From positions 1,290,843 to 1,354,842 of the forward strand of contig NC_052401.1 in NCBI RefSeq assembly GCF_009389715.1: a stretch of DNA of 64,000 nt, in the 5' to 3' direction. The position numbers were made by a program, and so were the translations under genes. The notes below the pieces were generated by a model that ran no database searches, had not been told where the DNA came from, and saw only the letters and a program-made list of their open reading frames with translations. Source of the stretch: Phoenix dactylifera (taxonomy: Eukaryota > Streptophyta > Magnoliopsida > Arecales > Arecaceae). Positions 1 through 13,825 of the stretch are shown in pieces; positions within the stretch are counted from its first letter, which is position 1, and every line of letters starts with the position of its first letter.

Positions 1-662
1 AAGGCTTGTTCTGCAATGTGATGAGTCAGTAGACCTGCACGACTGAAGTATGTGTAATTTATGACATGCAATTAGGCTTGTTCATCATGTTTATGGAACA
101 TGGACATGGACTAGCTGAACCCAAATTGATGGGATGGGAAAAAGTTCAAGTCATTTTCATCTGCGTTACGCTTGGAGGCTTTGAATTTTGATTTCAAAGT
201 CATGAGCTTACCCTCTTTTTTTTCGAAGGACCAAAAAAAGGCACTGAAAACTTCCAGGCTCCAAGAGCAACATAGCTCATTTTAACCTTCAGCGAACAGT
301 TTGGCTCCCAGAATTTTGAGGGCAGAAGCTAATGCTGTTTACCAACCGGTCATCACTACCATAGATCATGTGATCTAGCAACAGTCGCAAAGGTACCACC
401 GTTAAAAACTCCAAACAACTGTATTGGTTTAAAGGGAGAAAAGATAGCGATGCAATGAGGAAATAATAAGAACCGCATCCAATGGAATATTTTCATACAG
501 AACCTCGGAAAAGAGAGAGGTGAAGGGGGGAAATAAATGCTGCAACACAGAAGAAGGTTACAGTTGATGCATCAACCAGCTGCTATCGATAGCAAGCAAA
601 CAGACACCAAGAATTTCTTCTAACCGTCATATTAGTTTTCCAGCATTCTTCTGACTGCTGCT
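1..662. other. 3' flank and 3' UTR side of the tubby-like gene
   Basis: No coding signal is visible. The part nearest the stop codon at 663-665 (roughly 480-662) probably holds the 3' UTR of the minus-strand tubby-like gene. The rest is plain AT-rich spacer. Confidence 0.5.
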
Positions 663-3086
663 CTATTCACAAGCCAGCTTGGTGTCGAAGCTACTCAAGC
701 AGATGGCAAAAGCCTGGAAGGCTGACAGCGGATACCGAAAATCCATGGTGAACATGTCCTTCGCAACCTTCCCAAACTGCAGTAAGATCTTATCATGCTC
801 GGGTGGTGCAGGCTGCGACGGTGTTGGAGCTCCAGCGGCGGGCTGCGTCGCAGCGATAAGCTGGAAGTTCTTGACTGATGCAACAGTCACCCGGCCTCGG
901 AAGTTGAGGCACCAGCATTGCAACTGCTCGTGCCATCTCGGGGCCTTGTTCCGAAGGATCAGAGGCCTCTCTTTAGCCTCATCTTCCTCATCACCAATAC
1001 CCCTGGGTCCTCCGGCGATGTCACAGAAGCGAGAGCTGCTGAAATCCATGGACCGGTCCATGATGGATGACTTAGAGAAGGACATGCTGCCGAAGGAGTC
1101 ATCCAAAGAGCGGGGGAGCAGATGGTCAGGCTGACCAGGGACGGTCCCTCCGGCATCGAGGGCTGATGCAGGAATAGAATGCATGATACAGTGCATCCGC
1201 CTTGGGCCCCGGGTGCCCAGGACATTCAGCTCGTAGGTCACTTGCGCAATGACGTAGCTTCCAGACGGAACTTTAGGAGACACTTTCTTGGAGTAAAATC
1301 TCTTGCTTGTTTTCCCAGGTTGGGAGAGGGCTGCTCCGTTGTGTGCGGGTTGCGTGTCGTAGATTAGGAACTTAGTACCAAGAAAATTAGACCTGAGAAG
1401 AAAGTCAATCAGGTTTGTAGCTTTTTAAATTAACCCAAAATGAAAAGAGTTTTGAGTCTTCACAGTTGTAATCACCTTAGTTTTCCAATATAAGTGTTGC
1501 TTGATCTAGATATATTGTCAGCATCCATAGATATTATGTATTCTGTACAGGTTGTGCGGCGAGTTCTTTTTGCTGATAGGAGGAACTTCCCATTTTCAAC
1601 AAGTACTGCTACAACAAGGGATCAAAGTGGATACAAATTAAAGGACATATCATAATCATCTCAAAAGCCCAATAAAACAAACCCTACCAACTCGATGACA
1701 TACACCGGAAACACCTAATGGTGAATCAGGTGCGCCCGATGTCCACAAAAAGAAAGAACCAAAATGGAAAAAAAATACAAAAGCAGGAAAGAGAGAAGAG
1801 AAAGAAAGGAAAAATATTGAAAATGCCAGGATAGGTAAGATACTGTACAAATGAGTATTGTTTAATGTGAGAGTACAATAGAAATGTAACTGCAACTGAT
1901 TTATAAACCACTGAAGCTGGAAAGATGATGGCCCATACAAAAACTATTCAACTTAGAATTGGAGAAACTCCAACACAGGCTGAATCACTACAAAATACGT
2001 AGCAGAAAACAACTTCAATGTTGGTGAATATTCTCCAGCGATGGAAGCAACTTATATTAAGAAAAATTCTCAGTTGTACAGGGAAAACAGTCAAGCTCGT
2101 TAAACATGTAGGAAAATACTAAATTCTCCATCATAAGGATGGAAGAGGATTTCCTCGCCAACTAGAATTGCAATTCAAAAAGTTCCTCGAAAGAACAGAT
2201 ATTGAAAAAAGCAGCAGAACGATGACAAATATTCAACACATAGCAGAGAGGAGTAAAATCATAATTCTATCGAAAGTTTAGTGTTTCGAGAAAGTTAAGC
2301 CCACAGAGTATACAACACTCATTAGGATATACACACATAAACCCAATTTGGCATTTATAAAAACAGTAATTAGACTGAACAAAATCATTAAAAACAACAG
2401 CAGCTGTATGGATTGATACAACGGAAACAAGCTCACCAGGGCTAAGGCACAGATAGAGATGATAAGTTAGAGTTGATTTATCCCTCTTGATAAAGCATTG
2501 AATAGTGCCATCTCGAGGTCCAGGCTGTAAAAGGCAACACAACTATAAGAAACATTTACATCAAATATCACCAGCAAAACTAATTGCTTGTCATATCTGA
2601 TACTAGCGACAAAATCTCTCTGACCACTCAAAATCAATAAATAAACAAAATGCAACGAAGAACGTATCATAATGGTAAGAAACAGAATAACAAGGCCATG
2701 ATTAACAAAATGGAAACAAAGGGAATTAAGGACACAACCTGCTTTAGGGATAGTGGAAAAGTAAGCTTTCCACAAAATTCTGGACTTCTGACAATCTCTT
2801 TACACATTTCCCTCCATGACCTGCAAACAGCTGCACAGGCAACTACGTTTTTGCGGGAAGGCCAAGTATTCTCACTCTCCTCCAACCTTTTGATCACATC
2901 ACGAAGTAGTTCAGGAGGAAGACTAGCCCAGCAGCTGTTCTGGATTACTACAGGTTGGTCATGCACTTCGTGCACAGCACCCTGAGATTTCCCCCTGTGA
3001 TGACCTGAGAGCCTCACCTCAAAGCCCCTGCGAGATAAGCTGCCAAGGCCATCTCTCAAATCCCGAACAATGCTACTGAACGACAT
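663..3086 (-). CDS. TULP: Tubby-like F-box protein
   Basis: Four coding exons on the minus strand, 3086-2739, 2524-2437, 1605-1476 and 1392-663, join at GT-AG sites in phase to give 431 residues, a normal length for plant tubby-like proteins. Residues 52-107 are the F-box ([18 protein letters not shown], then [13 protein letters not shown]). The tubby domain follows from [15 protein letters not shown] through the [23 protein letters not shown] and [17 protein letters not shown] blocks to the family ending TKLACE. In the family, the F-box recruits an SCF ubiquitin ligase through SKP1-like proteins and the tubby domain binds phosphoinositides, tethering the protein at the plasma membrane. The start MSFSSIVRD is the family start. 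The base before the ATG follows an AG, so an intron probably ends right at the start codon. An acidic, serine-rich insert (about residues 245-300) splits the tubby domain, as in plant members. Identification is very secure. Confidence 0.95.
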
Positions 3087-3296
3087 CTATGCCAGCTCAA
3101 ACTCAAAAGACAATCCTCCAACAGGCATATAATTGGCAGCCCACTATCATGCAAACATCAGATGCCAGAGATTTCGAGTTTGGGATGACAAAACTGCACA
3201 CAGTAATAATCTCATACCGCAGCTCTCACGCATTTCTTAAGGCACTAAACTGAATCATGTTCTGAAAGAAGAAATAATGGGAAGCAAAACCAGTAC

Positions 3297-3377
3297 CTAT
3301 CCTCCTAATCTTATTGTCTTGTCACATGTTGAGGAACTTGACAGGACCTCAGATGCACCAATAAGCGATGCAAATCC
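3297..3377 (-). other. Possible 5' UTR exon of the tubby-like gene
   Basis: Read on the minus strand, this stretch starts after a pyrimidine-rich acceptor (TGTTTTGCAG) and ends at a GTACTGG donor. Tubby-like genes commonly have introns in the 5' UTR. Only splice-site shape supports it. Confidence 0.35.
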
Positions 3378-4740
3378 CTGCAAAACAATATTTATTACTA
3401 ATAAAAAGCAAGCGTAATGCCAATACATAAAGCAATTAACTCCACAACTCATCCCATGATGAACTTAAAAAGTCCAGAGATGTATAGTTCCTTTATACGT
3501 GCCCACGAAGGCAGTCACCAAAGAAAATAACTTTAGCATAACTTTTTCTAGACCCATTTAAATCATATGCTGACACCATTAATTCAGAAGAATTCATTAG
3601 ATTTGATTAAATGACTCCATAACCATGGGCCTGACGTCAATGCAAAGTATTTTTTGTGTGTCCTTTTTAGGATACACCGCAGGCTTCAATTGCTTATAAA
3701 TAGAGAACCAGTTTCCAGGTCCAGATTATGAATAATAAGTGCAAAACTAACTTCAGAAACTCAGTAGGCAAAAAGGGAAATCCCTCGCCATGGCAACTAA
3801 GTAACTCCTCTAATGGGATTCAGGGAAATGAAGTAGATCTTCGTGACAGAATAGGACACCCACTAAAAGATACGTCCCAGACGTCTCAGAAGCCGAAGAC
3901 AGATCGAGAATATAGAAAGGAGCTCGTTCGAGAAGAGCAGTCCATAAAAAAGCACTAAAAATGAAATTTTTCTCTAGCGCTTCCACCAAAAGGAAGAAAG
4001 AAAAGGACGAGACAAACAAACAAATAAGAGAACTTTCATCCTAAATAACGAAAACAGTGCTTAATAAACAAAAAAAAGTCTTCTTTTGTACTCGAACGAT
4101 ACACGGGACAGCATTCCTTCATAATCTCACGACAACTTGGAAGAAACCTAGATCTTTACGAAGATTCATACAGAGAACCTCCCAAAAACACAAAATGCCT
4201 CCAAAGAACTCGAAATTCAAAACCTACCCGCAGAAATATCCAAACTTAAGTAATTTCCGCAAACCCCCATCCTTGATTCTAAAAGAATAACAAAAGAAAC
4301 ACCTAAAATCACAGATCTACCACGATTCCGTGCAAAAAAACCGCCCAAATTCCTCGAGATCCCATGCAAGCCAACAAACAACTCAACCCCCATCAACAAA
4401 TCACCAAAAAATGCGAGAAAAAAAAAAAATCAAGAATCCGGCGTTGACCTCTCAAATTGAAGCGGAAAAAGCCAATGAGGGCCTCGGAGACACGAGCTTA
4501 AAACCCCAGACCACGAAGAGAGCGCAAGAAAGGCATCAAATCCCCAGCATCAATCTCGCCCGCGCTAAGATCTCGGCCCGATCCTTTCCTTCCATGCCGC
4601 CGGAGCCACCGCTTTTGTGCCCCTCTCTCCCCCTGACCTCCACCTTTTGCTTTCAAGAAGCCAGCCGGATCTCAAATCCTCATGAAATGCACTTCAGAAC
4701 GAGTGGAAAGTGGGCGGAAGAAGGAGAGAACTAAAATAAA
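3378..4740 (-). promoter_or_regulatory. 5' leader and promoter region of the tubby-like gene
   Basis: Noncoding and AT-rich up to about 4550, then a more GC-rich block (4550-4740) likely to be the first 5' UTR exon. Upstream of it lies an A/T run (4757-4780) that could serve as a core promoter. No individual element can be assigned with confidence. Confidence 0.3.
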
Positions 4741-7700
4741 TAGACGACTGTAGCTTTTATTTTATTATTATTTTATCTACCCGCGGTCCGTCCACGCTCG
4801 CCGGGCCCCTTTAACTTTCCGTTCCGTTACGTAACGGCTCCTACTAACGCCGTCTCCTTGCTTCGTTCCCGTGTACCTTCGGAACCTTCTAAGCTTGCAT
4901 ATGGTGCTCGTCAAGCTTTAGAAAAGCCCTCTGCACAGCAATCTCTCTATTTCTGAAATTACGTAAAAATAGCTATATTTTCATTATTACAGCCAATTCC
5001 TCGCTCAGATGTCATATGATGCATAAAAAAATGGCTCATTTGGTTCATGAAAAAAAAAATTAATTTAAAAACCTGATGTATGGATATATGATGTTTAAAA
5101 AAATAATTTTTTATATATTTAATTAATTTACAAAAAATAATATATTTTAAAATAATTTATATTTGATTGAATATCTACTTTGCTGAAAAAATATGTAAAG
5201 CTCTGTTATATACTTAGTAAATAAAAAAAATTATTTCATTCTATCCAAAAATTTAAAAGTATTGAAAAAAATTTAATTTCCAACCATAAAAATTAGATTT
5301 TCTCACATCTTTTATAGTTTTTTCTTTCATATAAAATATCGAATACTTTCTCATCTCTTTTCTTAAAACTTTAATTAAATATAAATTATTTTTTATTTTT
5401 TTATTGATCATATTTTTTCTCCTCCCTTTTTCGTAAACTAAATAAATTGTATATATTATTTTAGAGATATGTTTGAACTAATGTTAAGGTGATAGGCATG
5501 TACAGGTAGGTAAAAAAAAATTAACTGGTTGGGTGGCGATTTATATAGCCAATCATTTCTGAGACATCCAATGGAATTTGTGCTCCTCATTTGGGAAAAT
5601 TTTATCTTATTTATTATCAAAAAACAAAAAAAATACTATTTAATTGAAGTTGGTTGAGGAGTAGCTTGGAATTTGTCCCGTTAGGTTTGAGAACATCTTT
5701 TTGAGAATCTTGAGGCATAACTTGACCAACCATCACGAGGTCCCTTGAGGGGGGTGCAGGTTATTAAACAAAAGAATGAATTGTGTCGGAAAATTATGAT
5801 GACGGCCGCACGCTCCATCATGAAAGCTTAAGGTTGACAAAATGACTAATTACGCCCATATTAATTTGCTATTGTCAGATGTGTCCTACCAGAAATTTTA
5901 ACACAAGCTACTTTGATTTTTTTTTCCTTCTAAAACAAGTATTTTATAAATTACAAGCACACAGATACATCCAATAAAATCCAAAAATAAATCTTTGAAT
6001 ATTCTAGACAACTTCATTTTCCGAATTCATGAGGTACTCGAAATGGCAGGCCACATAAGTAGCTACCTAATTTACGATCTTATTGGTTTCTCTGAACACA
6101 TGCTTAGTCTGAAAAGCCACTCCGTTATTCACCATCGTCTAAATATTCTGAAGCAGAACCATCTTGGATCCAACTGATTATGATAGTCGAGTCGCCTATA
6201 TTGATTTTTTTTTTTTTTGACCAAGAATTGAGTTTGATAAGTCAGAGTGTCCAAATACGACCAAGAGTTTGCTCAATTTGCTTTGCATTAACGCTTTCAA
6301 GTGTCCAACCGGCCCTAATATTTCATTGTGAGCGTAAAAAGACAAAATGTGGTTTTCTTGGGATTCAAATGGGAGATTTGGACAAGGTAGGTTGCATGAG
6401 CTACTTTCCCATTGTCATGAAGCATTGGATAAATTGGATGGTTGTGGCTCGTTGGATTTGTGATTGAGACCTGGCCTAATTCATGGGTCCCTTCCTTTAG
6501 TAGGTTTGAATGGACTCAAAATTGTCTAAAGATTTTTGGACTTGTTGCGTATGCAACATTCTTCAAAGTACTCTAAGGGACTGTGCACTTGGAGACATAA
6601 AAACTAATCTTGTTTTGATCTAGGGTCCAATTTGTGAGAACTTGGACCCAACTACTATTCTTCCTTTTTCCTTTTTCTTTTTCTTTGTGTCCCCCCTTCA
6701 GTCCCCTTTTTTTTCCAATGGTCCAACCTTCAGAATAATTACTGAGAAAATAATAGAATTGATCAATTAAAGAGGAATCTAAATAGGTTGGCATATTTTG
6801 TGCACCATAGATGTTGGAATATTTTGTAATGGACCCCATCTACTTGAAAAGTAACATCAACATGATGGGTAAATTCCTAGTGCGTGACACAAAAAGAGAT
6901 GGTAAGGAACCATGTTTTAGGACCGATTGGATTTGATGATGGGAATTGGATACCGAATTCCAACACCCGCAAAGTTAGAAGGTGAGAGAAGATTGGTTTT
7001 TAATGCTGTAAAGTCTTTTGGGGATCTGTCTGCACTTTCTTAGCATGCTCACTTGGCTGAATCATGCTGCTTTGGATTTTTATTTTTTTTTTCAAAATCT
7101 TGATCGCTTGTTGCTTGCTTATTTTCCTCTGAATTATTAGTGCCACTCTTTAGCAATATAAATGCTGCTAATTTGGCTGAAGAATGTAAAAATTACATGA
7201 CTGCACAAATAAGTAGAGGCACCACAAACATGCAATCTCATTACAAGTTGACGAGTAATTTTTTTCTACAAAACTTCTCATCGATTTTAGGTCGTAAATT
7301 TTGTTGTGCCATGCGAAGCCAAAGTTAAATCCAGGTTTCACATATTTGATTAATCGAAACACCTATTATAAAACTTATAACTTCTTGGCAGATATAATTG
7401 GATGTTGAAGGCCGCTATAATTCGAAATGATGCTACCAAATAGGCTTTGTTGTTGTTGGAAACTAGTTTGACCCAGACGTCGTGTTGGCGCTGGTCGTTG
7501 GAGTTTTCGGCTTGTCTGCTATCTAGATCAGAGAGATCAGATAAGATCGCTATATGCTTCTACGGCGATGCTTTGGTAAAGTTGGATAGTGGAGGAACCG
7601 TTTTGGGTGATGCTCCGATGCCGGCTCCGACCTGAAACAATAAAAACAAAGAAGTCCTGAAAGAGATTCTCCAATGCCTAAATCAAACATGACTATCGAA

Positions 7701-8757
7701 AAATAGAAGAAAACCGAAAGAAACGAAGAGCATATCTCATCCATAAATCTTTTCTGCATTTTTCGATAATAGAATTTGCTCGAATATCGAATTTGCTAGA
7801 AAACAGATAACAATATGGTTGAATTATTGCCATCTACCAAGGGAATTCGAGATGCATAAGTCTTCCTGCATGCCTTTTGGATAGGTCATATGGTAACTAC
7901 TTTTATCTCGGGTTTTACACTCCAGCTTTCTCAGAGCTATAACAATACCTTCTTAGAAACTTAAGATTTTCTCTCTTCTTTTGCTTTATTGGTTATTGTT
8001 CAGCAAATTGATGGAGCTCTGCGGTCGACAAAATCGTGACCGGAGCTGGAGAACTTTTGCAGGGGCCATGTATATCTTATTTTCACACAAGAAGCACAGA
8101 GTCTACTTCCCATGTCCAGGATTCAATAATTAATGTACAAAATGTAAATAAAAACAAGCAACGATGGCCTTAAGTGCTCCTAGTTGCAGCACTCTTTGCA
8201 TTGCCCGGGGACATGGAAACCATCGTCCCCAATGACAAAAATGAATGCATGCCCATTGCGGAGAAATCATATCCTCACTGCATGCATGCACCAATATGGC
8301 AGTGCACCGTATCGATCACATCATCTCATTTCTATGAGCCATTCATTAAGCCGAATGAGATCCATGAAAATGAGTTGATCAAATTAGTATAATATATAAC
8401 CATATGATGCACACAGTGTAGAATATATGTACAAAACAAAGGGTTTCAATTTATGATATTAGCATTACACTGCTAAAGTTATGGCACATTCTATATTACC
8501 AACTTATCCAATTTACATCTTCAAATTTAAGCTAACTATTATTCTAAAGTGTGGCATGTGTGTTTTACATATGATTTGAAAATTTTGAAATGCCTAGAAA
8601 ATTGAAGCCGCATATGTTCACATAAGTCAAGTATCTCTTAGCCTACTCACGCTCTCTCTATGGCCAGAATAATAGCATAAATCCTGGGAGTTGGCTCTTT
8701 TTATTGAATTTTCATTTATTATTCGGAAGCTTTGAGTCCAGTCTCCCATGCCGACCT
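4741..8757. other. Gene-poor AT-rich spacer
   Basis: Very AT-rich from 4980 to 5470. No conserved exon is visible on either strand. The stretch 7590-7690 has the look of dispersed plant repeat DNA, but I cannot bound or classify it. The remaining bases show nothing I can assign. Confidence 0.5.
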
Positions 8758-8760
8758 TTA

Positions 8761-9229
8761 GCCTTCGTTTGGGAGTTTTGGGGAGAAAATAAAAGAAAGA
8801 AAAACTTTAATGAGGAGGGAAAAGAAAAGAATGGAATTGAATAGACTTTCCTCTCCTCTTGTTTGGAAGTTTTAGGAGAAAAGAGAAAATACTTTCCTTT
8901 CTCTTGGTTGGGAGTTTGAAGAGAAAAGAAAAGAAAGCATACTTTTTTTAACACTTTTACTAAAATATCCTTATTATAAAAGGGGCATGCTTATGAGTAG
9001 AGGGTAAAATAGGTATTATAAAAAATTTATTAAGTTCCTATTCCTTTCTCTCCAAATCCTCCCACTTATGGGAGGAAAAAAATGAGAGAATTGGAGACCA
9101 AAATTTTTCCTCCTATTCCCTTCTTTTCTTTTCCTTTTCCTTCACTAAAAAACTTCCAAACATCAAAATTTTTAACTTTCTCTTCCCTTCCATTTCTTTC
9201 ACCTCAATTTCAAGTTTTCAAACGGAGCC
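8761..9229. mobile_element. MITE, PIF/Harbinger (Tourist)-like
   Basis: About 469 bp. The ends are imperfect inverted repeats (GCCTTCGTTTGGGAG on the left; GGCTCCGTTTGAAAA on the right, complement), flanked by TTA on both sides (8758-8760 and 9230-9232). A 3-bp TTA/TAA target duplication is the PIF/Harbinger signature. The interior is purine-rich on the left and pyrimidine-rich on the right, so it can fold back. It encodes no transposase. Confidence 0.6.
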
Positions 9230-10333
9230 TTAAAGGTCCTTTTTATATCTTGTACCCAAAATGGTTCTTTTTGTATCCAAAAATCAAAACAATCCTTGTG
9301 TTTTGTGGCTTTGCCATTACGTGGGTGTTGACCTAATGATCGTCTTGCACGCACCTTGTGGGGCCAATTGGCAATCTTACCCACTTTTGGATGCATAACC
9401 CACGGTTTACGGTTGGAGAGTCGGAGGAAAGCATAGGCCCGAGTTATTGATGGTCACATAAAACCCTAGAAAGAAAAGGATTGTTGAAGACTCGAAGTCT
9501 TGACCTAACAATGTAAAACACCAGGAAAGGATGGATTGAACTTTGACCCAAGTTTCCCTGCCAACACGCGGGTCACTAAGACATCTGTAATGATATCGAG
9601 GTTTGGTTTCGACGTAAAAACCAAATTGGTTTGTATCTGAACCGAGCAGAATCATCCAAAACTATGTAGTTTCAGATTGTACCGTAGCTAAAAATAAGGA
9701 AAAAAATGTTAAAAGCTATCTTGGTACGAGGTATGTATGTACCATATCCGACCGATAATATACCGATACGGTTCTCGGTATCGATTTTGTGATCCTTGCT
9801 TTGACCCTAATTTCTGGCATGGAAAAATCGAAGGCCCGTCCTCTCAACAAGCTTCGATATACCTCTAGCATTCTCTGACCGGATACACATACATGGCTTT
9901 GCTAGAAGGCTTAACTCTACCTCAACTGACAATACTCAAAACACAATAATAGATACATTTCAGTTGGAAAATGCAATTGGATGCTTGAGATACCATAAGT
10001 TAATCGGTTACTGCTTATTGGATACACCCAGGTGCAAAAAGAGGTGAGCATAGCTGTTTTTACCAAAAAAAAAAAAAAAAAGAGGTGAGAGGAGGGAGAG
10101 TCCTCTGCAAACCCAGTTGTGTGAAAATTTCCTACAATCAGAATATGCAATAGATTTTTATTGGTCTGCAACTCTAATTTAGGCTTTTTTTTTTTTTTAT
10201 CAAATTCTTGGTAGATTGCTTTAGTGTGGAACTGTACATGCACAGCCTAGCGTAGGCCTGTGAAGTGTCAATAAGCTGGACCTTGGCGCAGGTTCTTGGC
10301 TCAGTTAGAATCCGTGATGGATGGAAATTCCTG

Positions 10334-10380
<47 letters not shown>

Positions 10381-13300
10381 GCAGAATAGGGTGCAATACA
10401 CACCAGTCCTTGAGATTCGTGTTTGGGCAACATGTTGCAGAATAGGATGATTGATTATTTTATTTTTTTCTGCGATGCCAACCATTGGATCACACCTTGC
10501 ACAAACTTTAAAGCACGGGAATCATTCTTTTGTGCGAAAGGTACAACTGAATCTCTCCTCTCATGTCACCGTGGAGGTTGTATACTTGTATCTATGGTCT
10601 AATGGTCTATGGCCGGTTCAGGGTTAAGTGGCCAGGTTTGGGCTCAAATCTCCTTCCAGTCCGGCCCAGGGTTGAAACATAAACCCCATACGTTATTGGG
10701 TCAGAGGGCTCATAATGGACCCATTCTCGGCCTAGCAAATCCCACTAATACAGCTGCCCGATCCAGGTAATAGCCAAGGATAGGTTCGGGTTGTATCTTC
10801 ACGCAAAAGAAGTATTCATCTTCATTCACACGGTTTTACTATTGGATTGCGCAATTGCCACTTTGAGATTTTAGCAGATAGATGATGAGAGAGTTCTGAG
10901 TGCTTTGAGATCTGTATGAGATACGATCCAATATTTGACCTTACGAAAAGAGACCAATGATTCTTTGGCATGGAAGATTAAACCTGAACCCTCACAGGAC
11001 AACTTGTTGCTTAATATCACAAATCCCATGATGAGGCAATATTGCTGCCCAAAATATACATGTGTTGAGATGAATAGTTATGGAGGAAACTTGGAGTGGT
11101 GATATGCCAATTAGTGTATCTTGGCAAACAGCTTGGAAAAATGAGGGTCATTGGCCCCTTGAAGCTGCTAATGTGATTAATTTCGCACTAAGTTTGATTT
11201 TGTTAGAAATGCTTGGGGATGTTTTCTTTTTACTCATAGTACTTGCATTGCATGACTGCATGGCTTTCTATTATTTATTATCTCATTTGTCTTGATGGTG
11301 TCAAGTCGACACCTTAAAATATGATACTTTTTTTTTTGAAAAAGAAAGATAATGCTAGCATTTTTGTAACTTTATAGGTTTGATGAGTATAAAATTAGGG
11401 CCTAGTTTTGAGTTTTGGCTTTCCATAATGCGAGTTTATAAAAATCAATTTACATTTTTTTAAGAACTAAGGAACTAGAAATTTTCTACCCCAAATAGGT
11501 TTCAGGTCTATTAGTTAGATCAAGATCCAACCCAATATGTAGATATACATATCAAATTCAAAATGTGATACCTCCACATTTTCCTTTTTCCTGCAGGATC
11601 ATAACGCTGGAGTCTTGTTAAAAATTAGTAGATGTAAACTTAGACCGAACTCAATTTGCGGTTTGAGTCTTGATGGTTTGGGTTGGATGTCATTGGGACC
11701 GATAGAATTAGATTTAGTATAGTTTTTAAGGTACGATTTTGGATTCAGGTCTTGCCAACAACTTGTGCGCCTGGATTCATACGATCTTTGGTTGGGAATC
11801 TTTGTGCATGTCAAACTGATGGGACAGATACCAGACGATCTGAAATTGAGTTAAAGCTGACAATTATCTTAGCTATTTGGAGCGGGTAAAGGCAGAAGAG
11901 GACCTGGCAAAGATAAGCGGCGGGCGATGCTGCTTTTGCCCCATCAGAATCTTTAGCTCTTCCGGCTACTTTTGATGCTTGTGGCTATAGACCTCGTTGC
12001 CAGACATGTTTCTTTTTCTCTTTTGAAACAAGCCAGCGAGAGATGAAGCACTTGCTTCTGAACAATATACGGCGGATGACATAATAGTTTGAGAGGCAAA
12101 CCAAGCTGCTGACTGGATCACCTCGTTTGCTGTTCACCATTTTAGAGAGTTTTTCTAGACTTAGCAATCTTCTTTTTTTTTCATTGTGTAGTCTTTTTGC
12201 TTCTGATGTAGCTGAATGTGCTTATGTTAGAGCAGTTTGAGCAGGCGATTCACAAAAAAAAAAAAAAAAAAAAAAGCCAACTCTCCCGCCTATATCCACC
12301 TTGAACCATTACTGATACACAAAAAAGTTTAGATTTAATTTAGATGATTAAGCTAAAAATTCTATAACATTTATGAGGTAGATCAACATAATCAGCAAAA
12401 TCGTAAGTTTATAGATTCGACTAGGCCTATATTCATAAATATCCAAAAATAATTTTTAAGTAGGTCTAGCCCATTCTATAATCCTACAATTTTATTGATT
12501 GTATTAGTCCAGCTTATAAATCTCATAAAATTTTTAGCCCAATCACCCAAACAAGTTCATACTTGTGTTGTTTCACCATTTGAATCATGCGCATTATGCT
12601 CAAAGTAATTCTATTATGGGATAATGCATGTAACATTCTAGCTTTCCGCAATTCCATATCATTCACTAAAGTTGTAGCTGTAGCTGTACTTTCTTTTTTA
12701 TTTGTTTTGGATAAGTTGTAGTTATGAGAGGAAAATAAACTCCAACAAGGAATTTCCCCAGCAGGGAAACACCCTGTTTGCTTATAATTAATAGGAAAGA
12801 AATCGATAATGATTAGCAAAATAGTCTTCTAAACTCTTTCTGGTCGCATTCATGCCATATTGGCTTTTGAATTGTAGAACTTTGTAAATTACGGGTGGAT
12901 GGCTTCTAGAATGGCGTATGTTTTATGTGCCTTTTAGAGTAGAAGTTATATCCTACACGATTTTCATTTTGGTGCACTGTTATAGAAACAAATGATTGTG
13001 GTTGGCTGCGTGTATGCCATAGAGAATATAATTTTTTCTTCGAGAGGGACCAAACCACCGACCCTATTTTTCTCTCTCTTTGTTGAGTAATTGGTTCACA
13101 CTGCAGCTGGACCCGGGACATGGTGGTCCAAATGTGAATGGTCCATGCATGAAGCTAGCTTTCTCAGATTGGTGATTAGATGACCATGGGGTCCTTAAAC
13201 TTGTTAATAAGACGTGGCTAATGGATCACTTACATATTTCCTTCTCTCTTAAACCCAGGGAGGAGATCAATCATTTAGATTTTGTTTCTTAGATGGTTCA

Positions 13301-13410
13301 TTTGGTCTAGTTTTGATGAAACAAAATGACACTTCCCTCCACGTTCATGCGAATCCATGCTTGCATATGCATCCATGATGGTAGGTCCACAATTTTCGGG
13401 GTAAAGTAGT
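9230..13410. other. Spacer without recognisable genes
   Basis: No exon with family consensus is found. It holds homopolymer A tracts, a TA microsatellite listed separately, and at 9720-9790 a CGGTATCG-type motif cluster resembling the GC-rich repeats near 53, 56 and 63 kb. The stretch 12188-12275 matches 43857-43940 (see findings). Confidence 0.5.
10335..10377. repeat. (TA)n microsatellite
   Basis: An uninterrupted TA dinucleotide run of about 43 bp. Confidence 0.98.
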
Positions 13411-13825
13411 GGTTCAAAAGTCGCATGACCAAGATACCATTGAGGCAGGGCAAAGTTTTTCTGAAGGAAAGAGGATGTTTGAATAATAATTTAGACTGCT
13501 GTATAAATGTTATCCAATCAAAAGTTGCATGCTAAAGTTACACATTGCGGCTGACAGAAATTTTTGAGGGTACCACAAAGTTAATGAAAAGAAATAAGAA
13601 GAGCTACCTATGTTTAGATAATAATTTATACAACAGTGGAAACAATAATGTTTCATCAAAAGTTGCAGGTTCGAGATACACATTAAGGCAGGCAGAAATT
13701 TTTCAAGGAAGGCAACAGTATAAATACTGATGTTTAATCACAAGTTGCATGCTCAAGATCCATGTTGAGGCAAGGATTTTTTTTTTTTTTTTTTCGAGGG
13801 AAAGAGGCGGGGCAAAAGTGATAGT
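13411..13825. repeat. Four diverged tandem copies of an ~80-140 bp unit
   Basis: Four units share an opening like CAAAAGTTGCATGCTCAAGA, then ACATTGAGGCAGG, then ATTTTTCGAGGGAA. They begin near 13414, 13513, 13653 and 13736. Spacing varies, so the copies have changed length since duplication. No coding function is visible. Confidence 0.75.

Noticed and set aside
679-1134. Plus-strand open frame opposite the last tubby-like exon
   Set aside because: It is the complement of the conserved tubby domain and has no family resemblance of its own.
3728-4734. Plus-strand frames upstream of the tubby-like gene
   Set aside because: They overlap its 5' leader and promoter, are lysine/serine-rich by composition, and match nothing known.
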